In this document: positions 9,166 through 17,073 of the stretch, in pieces
Layout: each line of letters starts with the position of its first letter
Position numbering within the stretch: position 1 is the stretch's first letter
Assembly (NCBI GenBank): GCA_021827255.1
Contig: JAKAWO010000004.1
Span: 1 to 28,463, forward strand
Length of the DNA stretch: 28,463 bases
Direction of reading: 5' to 3'
Origin: Acidobacteriota bacterium
Lineage (GTDB): Bacteria > Acidobacteriota > Terriglobia > UBA7540
Made by a program: the position numbers and the translations under genes
Notes under the pieces: generated by a model
The model's database searches: none
What the model was told of the DNA's origin: nothing
Seen by the model: the letters and a program-made list of their open reading frames with translations, nothing else

Positions 9166-9522
9166 CTAAACGGAGCGAGGATGCGGGTTGAGCGGCCCGC
9201 GAGGCGTGGACAGCGCCGGGCGAAGCGAAGAGAACGGCGGCTTCTTCTGATGATAGAGCCAGTATCCGGCGTAGAGGAGCAAGAGCATGGCGATCAGCAT
9301 GGAAATCCCCATGATGAGGCCGGCCATCCATCGGCGACGTCTGATTTCGCTCGGGGTCTGGGCTCGCGGCGCGCCTCCCGCCGCGGTTCCATCTGCGCGA
9401 GGAAGCTCCGCCACCATCGCTGGGGACGGCGGCTCGCAGCCAGGCCGCGTCCCGTTGGCGCCCTTTCGGCCAGGTTTAGATCTGCGCGGGAAGCTCTGCG
9501 GGTTGGCAGGGTGTGGCTCCAT
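9166..9522 (-). CDS. Small single-pass membrane protein, function unknown
   Basis: Not recognised. From the ATG at 9522, which follows AGAGG with 6 nt spacing, it encodes 118 aa. Residues 1-60 are Pro/Arg/Gly-rich and polar. A basic RRRRW then leads into one strong hydrophobic helix, MAGLIMGISMLIAMLLLLYA, followed by GYWLYHQKKPP and a short Pro/Arg-rich tail. The positive clusters on both sides leave the topology open. It lies 36 nt after rplS on the same strand and is the last gene of the ffh-rplS operon, where many bacteria carry rnhB. The opposite strand is also open here, but only this frame has a credible transmembrane helix and a ribosome site. Low-complexity ends make a spurious call possible. 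Confidence 0.5.
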   Translation of the reverse strand: MEPHPANPQSFPRRSKPGRKGANGTRPGCEPPSPAMVAELPRADGTAAGGAPRAQTPSEIRRRRWMAGLIMGISMLIAMLLLLYAGYWLYHQKKPPFSSLRPALSTPRGPLNPHPRSV

Positions 9523-9558
9523 GCGAATCCTCTGCCGCAATAGGCGACAGCGGAGTCT

Positions 9559-9915
9559 TCACTCCTGCGATTCGGTCCGCGCCTCGCGCATGCGGGCGGC
9601 CTTGCCCTTAAGCTGGCGCAGATAGTAAAGTTTGGCGCGCCGGACGCGGGCGCTGCGGACAACTTCAATCTTATCCAGCGACGGCGAGTGGAGCGGGAAA
9701 ATGCGCTCTACCCCGTGGCCGAAGGAAATCTTGCGCACGGTGATGGTCGAGTGGTTACTCGCCCGGCGACGGGCGAGCAGCGTCCCTTCAAACACCTGGA
9801 TACGTTCTTTGTCGCCTTCCTTGATCTTGACGTGGACGCGCAACGTATCGCCGGGTTTCATGGGCGGTAAATCCTTTTTCATTTGTTGCTGTTCGATCTT
9901 TTCAAGGACGTTCAT
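9559..9915 (-). CDS. rplS: 50S ribosomal protein bL19
   Basis: A large-subunit protein at the 30S-50S interface. 118 aa, the usual length. The KPGDTLRVHVKI region, the FEGTLLARR turn and the signature GHGVERIFPLHSP at about 66-78 are typical, as is the basic end RRAKLYYLRQLKGKAAR. A GGAG lies about 11 nt upstream of the ATG. It follows trmD by 68 nt, in the classic rpsP-rimM-trmD-rplS order. Confidence 0.97.
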   Translation of the reverse strand: MNVLEKIEQQQMKKDLPPMKPGDTLRVHVKIKEGDKERIQVFEGTLLARRRASNHSTITVRKISFGHGVERIFPLHSPSLDKIEVVRSARVRRAKLYYLRQLKGKAARMREARTESQE

Positions 9916-9983
9916 GATCTGCTTTTCTCCATTTCTGAATCCGGCCCGCGATGCCGCTGAGTCAAGGCTCGTGAAGTCCGGCC

Positions 9984-10769
9984 CTAGCGGGACACTGGGG
10001 ACATCGTTGCGCGCTTGATCGCTTCGTGGTCTTCGCGGCTCAAAGATAAACCACCCAGCATCTCCGGACGACGACGCCGGGTCTTTTCCAGCGAGGCGCG
10101 GCGCCGCCAGCCGCGAATTTCCTTGTGATCGCCGGAAAGAAGGACTTCCGGAACCTTGAGGCCGCGAAAATCCGCCGGGCGCGTGTAGTGTGGGCTGTCG
10201 AGCAAGCCGCCCCCGCCGGGCGGCGCCTCGAACCCAGCCCCCTCTCGGCCAAACGAATCCTGCCGGGCGCTTTCTTCATTGCCCAGAACGCCCGGTATCA
10301 GCCGCGAGACGCATTCCATCACCACGGCCGCGGCAAGCTCCCCACCGCTCAGCACGTAATCCCCGATTGAAAGCTCCTCGGTCGCCAGATGCTCGGCCAC
10401 CCGCTCGTCCACGCCCTCGTAGCGTCCACAAATCAGGATCATTCGCTCTCGACTCGCCAGCTCTTCGGCGAGGGCTTGCGTGAGCAGCCGGCCTTGAGGC
10501 GAAAGAAGAATCACCGGGAACGCCACTGGCACGGCCGCCTCCGACCGAATCGTCTCCACCGCTCGGAATATCGGCTCTGGCTTAAAGACCATTCCGGGGC
10601 CACCGCCGAACGGCCGATCATCCACCGAGCGGTGCCGGTCGTTCGTGAAGTCGCGCAGGTCGTGAATCCTGATTTCAACCTTGCCCGCCGCGGCCGCCCG
10701 CTTGAGGAGGCCATTCGCGAGGACGCTCTCGAAGAAATCCGGGAAAATGGTAATAACGTCGAACTTCAT
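9984..10769 (-). CDS. trmD: tRNA (guanine-N1)-methyltransferase TrmD
   Basis: Methylates G37 of tRNAs using S-adenosylmethionine and so protects the reading frame. 261 aa. The start is MKFDVITIFPDFF. The SPOUT trefoil-knot segments are LICGRYEGVDERV and IGDYVLSGGELAA, followed by NEESARQDSF and the conserved GLLDSPHYTRP. A Gly/Pro-rich insertion of about 14 residues lies between DSF and GLLDSPHYTRP, in the normally short linker before the C-terminal domain. The ATG overlaps the rimM stop as ATGA, indicating translational coupling. Confidence 0.97.
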   Translation of the reverse strand: MKFDVITIFPDFFESVLANGLLKRAAAAGKVEIRIHDLRDFTNDRHRSVDDRPFGGGPGMVFKPEPIFRAVETIRSEAAVPVAFPVILLSPQGRLLTQALAEELASRERMILICGRYEGVDERVAEHLATEELSIGDYVLSGGELAAAVVMECVSRLIPGVLGNEESARQDSFGREGAGFEAPPGGGGLLDSPHYTRPADFRGLKVPEVLLSGDHKEIRGWRRRASLEKTRRRRPEMLGGLSLSREDHEAIKRATMSPVSR

Positions 10770-11443
10770 GATTTCGTCCCATCGCGGGCTGCCACAGCCG
10801 GCCGCGTGCCGCTCGATCGTTGGCGTTGCGAATTCGCCTGTAGCAGACCCTCGGGCGGATCAATCACGATGATTTTTTCCACCGTATCAATGCGCGTGCA
10901 GATATCTTGCGCGAGCGGAACCAGGGCCTCACCGGCGGAGGTTCTGACGCGCAGCACGTCAACGCCTCCGGTCTTTTCCACCGCTTCCACTACGCCAAGC
11001 GCTTCTAAGCCACCCGCGGTTTCTCGCGCCACCTTGCAGCCGCAAAGGTCGGAGTGGTAATAGCGGTGCAGGGGCAGCGGCGACCGTTCGGCGGAGGGGA
11101 TGAGCACGGCGCGCCCCCGCCATTGCTCGGCCCGTGAAATCGAATCTGTTCCTGAGAATTTCAGCACCACTCGTCCCTGGTGCAATCGGGCGCTTTCAAC
11201 GATCACCGGATCGGCAACCCCCTCCAAAAAAACTCTGCGGCGAGACTCGAACATGGAAGGGAAATCGGTGAGGATTTCGGCCACCACTTCGCCCCGGCGG
11301 CCCCACGGCCGCGCGATCTGCGCGATTGCCACCCATCCCTCGGAATTCCCTCCGGTGACGGACAGGCGCGCCCGCTCACTCACGGCCGGACTTTCGGCGC
11401 TCATGCTTTGGTCGCGCGGCCGCAACGGCCGGGGAGAACCCAC
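10766..11443 (-). CDS. rimM: Ribosome maturation factor RimM
   Basis: Binds uS19 during 30S assembly and 16S rRNA processing. 225 aa from a GTG at 11443. The N-terminal RimM barrel includes VAIAQIARPWGRRGEVVAEILTD, written here in part: IARPWGRRGEV is the family-type glycine-rich turn. The PRC-barrel begins near YYHSDLCGCKV and contains VEKIIVIDPPEGLL, typical of the end of RimM. GGAG inside the end of khpA sits 6 nt before the GTG, which supports this start over the ATG 13 codons later (11404), which has no visible ribosome site. Residues 1-30 and the last 20 are unconserved-looking extensions. Overlaps trmD by 4 nt. Confidence 0.94.
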   Translation of the reverse strand: MGSPRPLRPRDQSMSAESPAVSERARLSVTGGNSEGWVAIAQIARPWGRRGEVVAEILTDFPSMFESRRRVFLEGVADPVIVESARLHQGRVVLKFSGTDSISRAEQWRGRAVLIPSAERSPLPLHRYYHSDLCGCKVARETAGGLEALGVVEAVEKTGGVDVLRVRTSAGEALVPLAQDICTRIDTVEKIIVIDPPEGLLQANSQRQRSSGTRPAVAARDGTKS

Positions 11444-11446
11444 GGC

Positions 11447-11683
11447 TTACTCCAGGATTTCCAGCGTAAAACGCTTCTTGAGTTTCATCCCGGCCGCTCC
11501 CAGGATAGTACGGATCGAGCGCGCCGTCCGCCCCTGCTTCCCAATGACCTTGCCGAGGTCGGAAGGGTGAACGCGAAGCTCCAGCACCGTCACCTGTTCC
11601 CCCTCGACGGGCCGCACCGCGACCTGGTCGGGATAATCCACAAGCGCTTTTGCGATGGCTTCAATCAGCTCTTTGATCTCCAT
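11447..11683 (-). CDS. khpA: KH-domain RNA-binding protein KhpA
   Basis: A small single KH-domain protein (78 aa) that binds RNA; in Gram-positive bacteria it pairs with KhpB. It begins MEIKELIEAIAKALVDYPD and has the GxxG loop in VIGKQGRTARSIRTIL. The ribosome site AAAGGAGC lies 5 nt before the ATG. It occupies its usual place between rpsP and rimM; the gap to the rimM GTG is 3 nt. Confidence 0.95.
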   Translation of the reverse strand: MEIKELIEAIAKALVDYPDQVAVRPVEGEQVTVLELRVHPSDLGKVIGKQGRTARSIRTILGAAGMKLKKRFTLEILE

Positions 11684-11704
11684 GGGCCGCTCCTTTAGAA
11701 CCGT

Positions 11705-11726
11705 AGCTCTGAGCTTGAGCAGAGCT
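11705..11726. repeat. Inverted repeat between rpsP and khpA
   Basis: AGCTCTG and CAGAGCT form a perfect 7-bp stem around an 8-nt loop. In the minus-strand transcript it would fold about 15 nt upstream of the khpA ribosome site. There is no U-tract, so it is not an ordinary intrinsic terminator; it could be a processing or translation-control hairpin, or chance. Confidence 0.4.
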
Positions 11727-11781
11727 CATTCGAAAACCAGTCGAGCCAGCGCCATCCGCCGGGCGGGGCGAGCCGGGCCGC

Positions 11782-12027
11782 TTACCCCGGCGGCGCCGCA
11801 GCTTTCTTCAGAAAGCTCTGAACCGTCTCCGAAGGCTGAGCGCCCTGGTTGACCCAATGCTGCACACGTTCGCGCTTCAACACCAGCTCCGGCGGATTCT
11901 TCCGCGGGTTGTAGTGGCCGACGATCTCGACGAATCGCCCGTCCCGCGCTCTCTCGCGGTCAATCACTACCACCCTGTAGCTGGCCTTCTTTTTCGCTCC
12001 CGTTCGAGCTAAACGAATTCTGAGCAA
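11782..12027 (-). CDS. rpsP: 30S ribosomal protein bS16
   Basis: A small-subunit assembly protein. 81 aa, usual length. It opens MLRIRLARTGAKKKASYRVV, has the RDGRFVEIVGHYNP signature and ends in an Ala/Lys tail. The start is TTG at 12027, preceded by a strong AAAGGAGG 4 nt away; no ATG is available. It follows ffh by 93 nt. Confidence 0.97.
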   Translation of the reverse strand: MLRIRLARTGAKKKASYRVVVIDRERARDGRFVEIVGHYNPRKNPPELVLKRERVQHWVNQGAQPSETVQSFLKKAAAPPG

Positions 12028-12057
12028 ACGTCCTCCTTTGAATTCCAGACTTGCGGG

Positions 12058-12077
12058 CGGAAAGTCGGTGCTTTCCG
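12058..12077. repeat. Inverted repeat between ffh and rpsP
   Basis: CGGAAAG and CTTTCCG form a perfect 7-bp stem with a 6-nt loop (TCGGTG), 31 nt upstream of the rpsP start. No T-run follows on the minus strand. It could separate ffh from ribosomal protein expression, but nothing here proves a function. Confidence 0.35.
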
Positions 12078-12120
12078 AACCTCTCGCTTCACTGCGATCC
12101 TCGACATGCGACGTAGAGCC

Positions 12121-13482
12121 TCACTTCGCCGCCATGCTGCCTTGAGGTCCCACCGGAACCCCCAAGCGGCTCAATTGCCGGCCCAGCATCCCGACGCTCA
12201 TCGTCTTCATCATCTTCCGCATTTGCACGTACTGCCGAAGAACCTGGTTCACTTGCTGCACCGTCGTTCCGCTGCCTCGCGCGATGCGCTTGCGCCGCTT
12301 TCCATTGATGAGTTCGTGCCGGCGGCGCTCCTGCGCGGTCATGGAACTGATAATAGCTTCGATGCGAACCAGCTCTTTCTCGTCCACGTGGGCCCGCGCC
12401 GCGTCCTTGAAGATGCCAACTTTGGGCAGCATGCCCATCATTTGTTCGAGCGGCCCCAGCGACCGCATCTGGCTGAGCTGGTCGCGGAAGTCGGCCAGGG
12501 TAAACGTGTCCGTTTGAAGCTTGCGGTGCATTGCGAGAGCTGTGTTGCGGTCCACCGCCTGTTCCGCCTTCTCGATGAGCGACAGCAAATCGCCCATGCC
12601 GAGAATGCGAGAGACAATGCGTTCGGGATAAAAGACCTCGAGGGCATCGTACTTCTCGCCCACGCCGATGAACTTGATGGGCTGTCCCGTCACGTAATGG
12701 ATGGAGAGCGCCGCGCCGCCGCGGGCGTCACCATCCAGCTTGGTTAGGATGATGCCGCTCGTCCCCAGCCGCTCATGGAACTCCTGCGCGCTGCGGACCG
12801 CATCCTGGCCGATCATGCCGTCGGCGACCAGCAGGACTTCGCTCGGCCGAAGCTGGGTGCGCAGTTCGCTTACTTCTTCCATCAGCTCCTGGTCAATATG
12901 CAGGCGGCCCGCCGTGTCCACAATCAGCACATCGTGGCCCCGGTCAGCGGCGTCCTTGCGGGCCGCGAGCGCCAGTTCGATCGGCGAGTTCAGGTCCTCG
13001 CCAGCAAAGCAGGGCACGCCAATCTCACGCGCGACTACGGCCAATTGCTCCCGCGCCGCCGGCCGGTAAACGTCCGTCGAAACCAGCATCGGCCGCCGCT
13101 TCCTCCGGCTGAGCCACAGCGCCAGCTTGCCAGAAGTCGTTGTCTTGCCGGAGCCTTGCAGCCCGACCATCAGGAAAACGGCCGGATAATCTTTTGAAAA
13201 AGTCAGGGGAGCAGCTTCACCGCCCAGAAGCTCGGTCAGCTCGTCGCGGACGATTCGGACCACTTCCTGCGCTGGCGTCAAGCTGCCGCGAATCTCCTCG
13301 CCCAGCGCCTGCACCCGTATCCGCTCGAGAAGGCGATTGACGACGTCCAGATTCACGTCGGCTTCGAGCAGCGCAAGCCGCACCTCGCGCAGCGTTTCAT
13401 CCACCGACTCCGGCGTCAGCTTGGCTTGGCCGCGCAGTCCCTTGAAGGCCTGTTGAAACTTATCCTGAAGCGAATCAAACAT
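12121..13482 (-). CDS. ffh: Signal recognition particle GTPase Ffh
   Basis: Binds signal sequences and 4.5S RNA and delivers ribosomes to FtsY at the membrane. 453 aa from the ATG at 13482 (MFDSLQDKFQQAFK). The open frame reaches a GTG nine codons upstream, but MFDSL is the conserved start. N-domain 1-90; G-domain with G1 GLQGSGKTTT, DVYRPAAREQL, DTAGRLH, TKLDGDARGG and GVGEKYDALE; methionine-rich M-domain from about 320 with LEQMMGMLPK, the RNA-binding RRKRIARGSGTTVQQVN, and MRKMMKTMS. First gene of the ffh-rpsP-khpA-rimM-trmD-rplS run. Confidence 0.97.
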   Translation of the reverse strand: MFDSLQDKFQQAFKGLRGQAKLTPESVDETLREVRLALLEADVNLDVVNRLLERIRVQALGEEIRGSLTPAQEVVRIVRDELTELLGGEAAPLTFSKDYPAVFLMVGLQGSGKTTTSGKLALWLSRRKRRPMLVSTDVYRPAAREQLAVVAREIGVPCFAGEDLNSPIELALAARKDAADRGHDVLIVDTAGRLHIDQELMEEVSELRTQLRPSEVLLVADGMIGQDAVRSAQEFHERLGTSGIILTKLDGDARGGAALSIHYVTGQPIKFIGVGEKYDALEVFYPERIVSRILGMGDLLSLIEKAEQAVDRNTALAMHRKLQTDTFTLADFRDQLSQMRSLGPLEQMMGMLPKVGIFKDAARAHVDEKELVRIEAIISSMTAQERRRHELINGKRRKRIARGSGTTVQQVNQVLRQYVQMRKMMKTMSVGMLGRQLSRLGVPVGPQGSMAAK

Positions 13483-13605
13483 CCGGCCCCACCCGTTCCC
13501 CACCCTCACCCCGCTCGGAACGCGATGGGTTGGGTTAAACGAACCAATCCTATTCTACGCCACCTGACGCGGCAAGGAAAAGCCTAAACCGCCTCGGCGC
13601 CCTTA

Positions 13606-13634
13606 ATTATGAGTAAAAGCCCGGAGTCGCGCAA
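13606..13634 (-). promoter_or_regulatory. Sigma70-like promoter for the ffh operon
   Basis: On the minus strand TTGCGC, a 17-nt spacer and CATAAT (five of six to TATAAT) point toward ffh, giving a leader of about 117 nt. A second -10-like TAGAAT lies nearer the gene (13552-13557) but has no matching -35. The divergent gap 13483-13751 otherwise holds nothing I recognise. Confidence 0.45.
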
Positions 13635-13751
13635 CGACCGCCGGAAGCGACCTCGCATCTGACGAAGTGAAGGGCGCAGCCAAAAAGCTCGATTGATTCC
13701 GGCGGAGGGCTATGGGAAGATGCCAATCTACATGTCCTGGGGGGATAACCG

Positions 13752-15434
13752 ATGGCTGACGAGATGTATGACGCGATTGTGGTAGGCTCCGGCGCTTCGG
13801 GCGGCTGGGCGGCGAAGCGGCTTTCCGAAGCGGGTTTGAAAGTGGCGCTGGTGGATTGCGGGCGGCCCCAATCGGACGCGAATTTCACCGAGCACAAGCC
13901 CGCCTTTGAACTGAAGTACCGCAACCTCGCTCCTTACCTGATCGAGAAAACCCGGCCCATTCAATTGCAGTGTTACGCCTGCGACGAATACACCTATTCA
14001 TGGTACTGCAACGATCTGGAGGAGCCTTATAATCATGCGCCGGACATGCTCTTCAGTTGGCAAGGGCGAATTCGAATGGTGGGTGGGCGAACCAATTGCT
14101 GGGGACGTGTGAGCTTGCGGCTGAGCGAATACGATCTGAAAGCAGCCTCTTACGACGGATACGGAGTGGACTGGCCGCTCAGCTACAAAGACCTCGCGCC
14201 TTACTACGATCTGGTGGAAGAATACTGCGGCATTACCGGGATGATGGAAGGCCTGCCGCAACTGCCGGACGGAAAATTCCAGCCACCCATGGGACTGAGT
14301 TGCGGCGAAACGCAGTTTCGCACGCGCGTCAAGGAAAAGCTTGGCCGCACCATGACGCTGGCGCGCTGCGCGAACCTCACCCGCGGCATCAACGGCCGCG
14401 CCCCCTGCCATTATTGCGGACCCTGCCATCGCGGCTGCATTACCCACTCTTATTTTAATTCCTATTTCACCACCGTCGCGGACGCGCTGGCGACGGGCCG
14501 CTGCACGTTGATTCCCAACGCCATGGCCTACCAGGTGAGGATGGATCATAGCCGAAACCGCGCCACCGGCCTGCTCTACATTGACCGCGTCACGCGCGAG
14601 GCGAAAACCCTCCAAGGGCGGACGATTGTGCTCTGCGCCCAGGCGCTTGAATCGGTTCGCATCCTGCTGAATTCCACCAGCCGCGACTACCCGAACGGTC
14701 TGGCCAATTCGAGCGGCGTCCTGGGCCATTATCTGATGGACAACGTGATGGGCGGCGGCGCGGCGGGCGAAATCGAAGGGGTGGATGACAAGCCCACCGT
14801 GGATGGTCCCAAGCGCCCGGCCGACCTCTATGTGGTCCGTTTCCGCAATCTGCCGTTTGACCCTTCCAGCCGCGTCAAAACGTTCATTCGCGGTTACGGC
14901 TACGAGGGTGGCGGCGGCGCGGATTACAACTGGAACGCGCGCGGCTTTGGCGGCTATTTCAAGAAAGCGCTCTTCGACCCCAAAGTGACGATCGGGTTTG
15001 GCGGCTTCGGAGAGTCTCTCGCCCGCTATGAGAACTACGTCGAGATTGATCCTTACGTGGTGGATACGTTTGGCATTCCCGTTCTGCGCTTTCACATGAA
15101 GTACGGCGAAAACGAAATAGCGATGGTCAACGACATGGCCAATTCCATGGCTGAAATGCTGGAAGCGGCAGGGGCAAAGAACATTCGGACCTACGCCCGG
15201 CCCACCACTCCCGGCTGGGCAATCCATGAACTCGGCGTAGCGCGCATGGGCAGCGATTCCCAAACCTCAGTCCTCAATCAATTCGAGCAGTCGCACGATG
15301 TGAAGAACCTCTTTGTGATGGACGGCGCGGCCTTTCCGTCATCCGGCTGCCAGAATCCCACCTTGACGATTATGACGCTGTGCGTGCGATCGTGCGACTA
15401 CCTGGTGGGCCAACTGAAACGCGGCGAAATCTGA
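13752..15434 (+). CDS. GMC-family FAD-dependent oxidoreductase
   Basis: Oxidises a sugar or alcohol through bound FAD; the substrate is not predictable. 560 aa without a signal peptide. The Rossmann ADP-binding motif VVGSGASGGWAAKRL is at the N-terminus, and GGRTNCWGRVSLR at about 111-123 is the FAD-contact motif of the family. At the C-terminus, HELG with His492 and SSGCQNPTLTI with Asn535 supply the catalytic His/Asn pair. Cys219, 222, 225 and 229 (CHYCGPCHRGC) form a four-cysteine motif that could hold an Fe-S cluster, as in FAD-glucose dehydrogenase, or be structural. The gluconate-dehydrogenase-like large subunits of this branch often need a Tat-exported small subunit and a cytochrome; none is adjacent. 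GGGGGG precedes the ATG by about 6-7 nt. Confidence 0.88.
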   Translation: MADEMYDAIVVGSGASGGWAAKRLSEAGLKVALVDCGRPQSDANFTEHKPAFELKYRNLAPYLIEKTRPIQLQCYACDEYTYSWYCNDLEEPYNHAPDMLFSWQGRIRMVGGRTNCWGRVSLRLSEYDLKAASYDGYGVDWPLSYKDLAPYYDLVEEYCGITGMMEGLPQLPDGKFQPPMGLSCGETQFRTRVKEKLGRTMTLARCANLTRGINGRAPCHYCGPCHRGCITHSYFNSYFTTVADALATGRCTLIPNAMAYQVRMDHSRNRATGLLYIDRVTREAKTLQGRTIVLCAQALESVRILLNSTSRDYPNGLANSSGVLGHYLMDNVMGGGAAGEIEGVDDKPTVDGPKRPADLYVVRFRNLPFDPSSRVKTFIRGYGYEGGGGADYNWNARGFGGYFKKALFDPKVTIGFGGFGESLARYENYVEIDPYVVDTFGIPVLRFHMKYGENEIAMVNDMANSMAEMLEAAGAKNIRTYARPTTPGWAIHELGVARMGSDSQTSVLNQFEQSHDVKNLFVMDGAAFPSSGCQNPTLTIMTLCVRSCDYLVGQLKRGEI

Positions 15435-15466
15435 CCCCGGCAGAACCGCGAGGTGTGCTCGGAGCG

Positions 15467-16294
15467 TTAAGTGGATGGCTTGTATCCGAGGACGCGGCTG
15501 TTGACGTGGGTACGCTCGAAGCCAGAATCCTCACCGGAGATCGTGATCTCCCGGTTAAAGAAGAACAGCATGCGCACGCCAAACTCTGTGCCAAAGCTCT
15601 GAGGAAACCATACGCCTTTAGCCAGGCGCTGATAATCCACATTGAATCCCAAGCCCGGAAAATTGGTGCCGAGCAGCGTTCGGACGGCGAATGGAAGCCG
15701 GCGTGCGAGCCGTGTATAGATCGAAACCGGTTCGAACTCTTGCGCGTCCACCAGGGTCGCGCCGGCCCAGGTGTATTTGTTCTTATCTCTCGGCGCGAAT
15801 CGGAGGCGATAGACCTTGCGACCGTCGAATGTCTCCTCGCCCAGCAGTTTGAATCGGTATTTTCTCTGTTCGGCGCGGCTGAGCGGAAACAGGTCGCGCG
15901 CCAGAGAGTCTTTGGAATGGCGGCTGGTGATGTTCCAGCGAAGGTCTTCCACCAGCTCGCAGTCCAGGCGGTTGGTCACGGGTTTCTTATCGAATACGAT
16001 GTAGCCGCCCTTGCGCCAGTAACGGCCTCGAAGATGCATCATTTCCCTGTTTGTCCCGTTTGCCGTGGGAATGAGGCGATAATCCGCTGATTCTTCCGCC
16101 ATCAGCTTGCGGTTGGTTTTCAAGCTGCGAATCAGGATGTGCTGGCGATAGACGTACTGGCTGCGCCGCTTCTCGGCCCGAGTCTGGTTCGCGGCTACCC
16201 GAGCCATAATCTGCGCTGCACCAAGCTCAGGCGTTGGGCCGGAGACCGCCGCGGCCTGCGGCACCAGAGCTAGCATTAAAACCCAGCGAACCAC
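15467..16294 (-). CDS. Secreted LolA-like protein, function unknown
   Basis: 275 aa from a GTG at 16294, with GGAGGA about 9 nt upstream. Residues 1-16 form a short signal peptide ending in PQAAA. The mature part starts with an amphipathic helix (AAQIMARVAANQTRAEKRR) followed by alternating polar and hydrophobic beta-strands (YVYRQHILIRSL, YRFKLLGEETFDGRKVYRLRF, FEPVSIYTRL), a pattern resembling outer-membrane lipoprotein-sorting (LolA/LolB-fold) proteins. No catalytic residues are evident and there is no lipobox. Proteins of this type are common in Acidobacteriota, usually annotated as hypothetical. It converges on the GMC oxidoreductase with a 32-nt gap, so a shared role is not implied. The fold assignment is tentative. 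Confidence 0.65.
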   Translation of the reverse strand: MVRWVLMLALVPQAAAVSGPTPELGAAQIMARVAANQTRAEKRRSQYVYRQHILIRSLKTNRKLMAEESADYRLIPTANGTNREMMHLRGRYWRKGGYIVFDKKPVTNRLDCELVEDLRWNITSRHSKDSLARDLFPLSRAEQRKYRFKLLGEETFDGRKVYRLRFAPRDKNKYTWAGATLVDAQEFEPVSIYTRLARRLPFAVRTLLGTNFPGLGFNVDYQRLAKGVWFPQSFGTEFGVRMLFFFNREITISGEDSGFERTHVNSRVLGYKPST

Positions 16295-16388
16295 GCCTTA
16301 GGTCCTCCGGAACAATAATACACGGCCCAGCGACTCTTTCGGCTCGGCTAACCCTCTCTGCCCGGTCGGCGGGGGCCATGTTTTGCCG

Positions 16389-16415
16389 TCAAGTGTCCTG
16401 GCAGACCGCCGATAT
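16389..16415 (+). promoter_or_regulatory. Sigma28 (FliA)-type promoter of the chemosensory operon
   Basis: TCAAGTGT, exactly 11 nt, then GCCGATAT. The known enteric FliA consensus is TAAAGTTT-N11-GCCGATAA; the match is six of eight and seven of eight. It points into the cheW-led operon with a leader of about 120-150 nt. A TATAAA overlapping its -10 (16413-16418) could serve sigma70, but no -35 with normal spacing is seen for that. Confidence 0.6.
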
Positions 16416-16569
16416 AAATACCAGCGGAGAGAATGGTAGAGAAAGGCCCGACGGGGTGTGTCTTAAGGGCCGAGGAAGCGAATCCGTTCATCGAGAACGG
16501 CTGGTCAGTCCAAACGATCTTCGGATGCGAGGCTGATCGCTGATGAACCGGCGTGAAGGTGGTTTCCTT

Positions 16570-17073
16570 ATGGAGGAGGGAAGGCCAGGGAGGCTTGCGA
16601 GCGGCCAGCCGCGCGAACCCGTTGCGCGGTTGCTGGTCTTCAACCTCGACCAACAGCGCTACGGGCTCGACCTTTCCAGGGTGGCGAGGATCTTCCGCGC
16701 GTTCGAAATCACGCGATTGCCCAAAGTGCCTGAAATCATTCTTGGCCTTATCAACGTCCAGGGTGAGGTCATCCCGGTGGTCAGCCTGCGAAAACGGTTC
16801 TGCCTTCCGGAGCGGCCGCTGGAGCTGGACGAGCGGCTCATTATCGCCCGGACTCTGCGGCGGCCGGTGGCTCTTCTTGTCGATACCGTCAGCGGCGTCA
16901 TCGAACAGCCGAAAGTGGAGGTCATTCTGCCGGAGGCCATTTTGCCGGGGCTTGAGTTCCTCCGGGGGGTTGTAAAGCTCCCCGATGGAATGATCCTCAT
17001 CCAGGATCTCGACAAGTTGCTTTCACTCGAGGAAGAGAAGCAGTTGGACGATGCCATTCACGCCGAAGTTTGA
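16570..17073 (+). CDS. cheW: CheW-domain coupling protein (WspB-like)
   Basis: Links chemoreceptors to the CheA kinase at the membrane array. 167 aa from the ATG at 16570, which has AAGGTGG 7 nt upstream; an ATG at 16543 would add nine residues. One CheW domain covers nearly all of it: LLVFNLDQQRYGLDLSRV, PEIILGLINVQGEVIPVVSL with the typical GLINxxGxxxPV core, and FLRGVVKLPDGMILIQDLDK near the end. First gene of the operon, and it overlaps the start of cheR by 23 nt, suggesting coupled translation. The position before a TPR-bearing CheR is that of WspB in Pseudomonas. Confidence 0.92.
   Translation: MEEGRPGRLASGQPREPVARLLVFNLDQQRYGLDLSRVARIFRAFEITRLPKVPEIILGLINVQGEVIPVVSLRKRFCLPERPLELDERLIIARTLRRPVALLVDTVSGVIEQPKVEVILPEAILPGLEFLRGVVKLPDGMILIQDLDKLLSLEEEKQLDDAIHAEV

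Noticed and set aside
9181..9543. Plus-strand frame of 120 codons after priA
   Set aside because: Overlaps the minus-strand membrane protein frame; it has no ribosome site, is Arg-rich throughout and has no hydrophobic segment.
13998..15263. 421-codon open frame on the minus strand across the GMC oxidoreductase gene
   Set aside because: It is the antisense of a clearly recognised enzyme; its translation is Ala/Arg/His-rich with no domain. Long antisense frames are expected at this GC content.
16413..16418. TATAAA as a sigma70 -10 for the chemosensory operon
   Set aside because: No -35 at 15-19 nt; the overlapping sigma28 pattern explains the site better.
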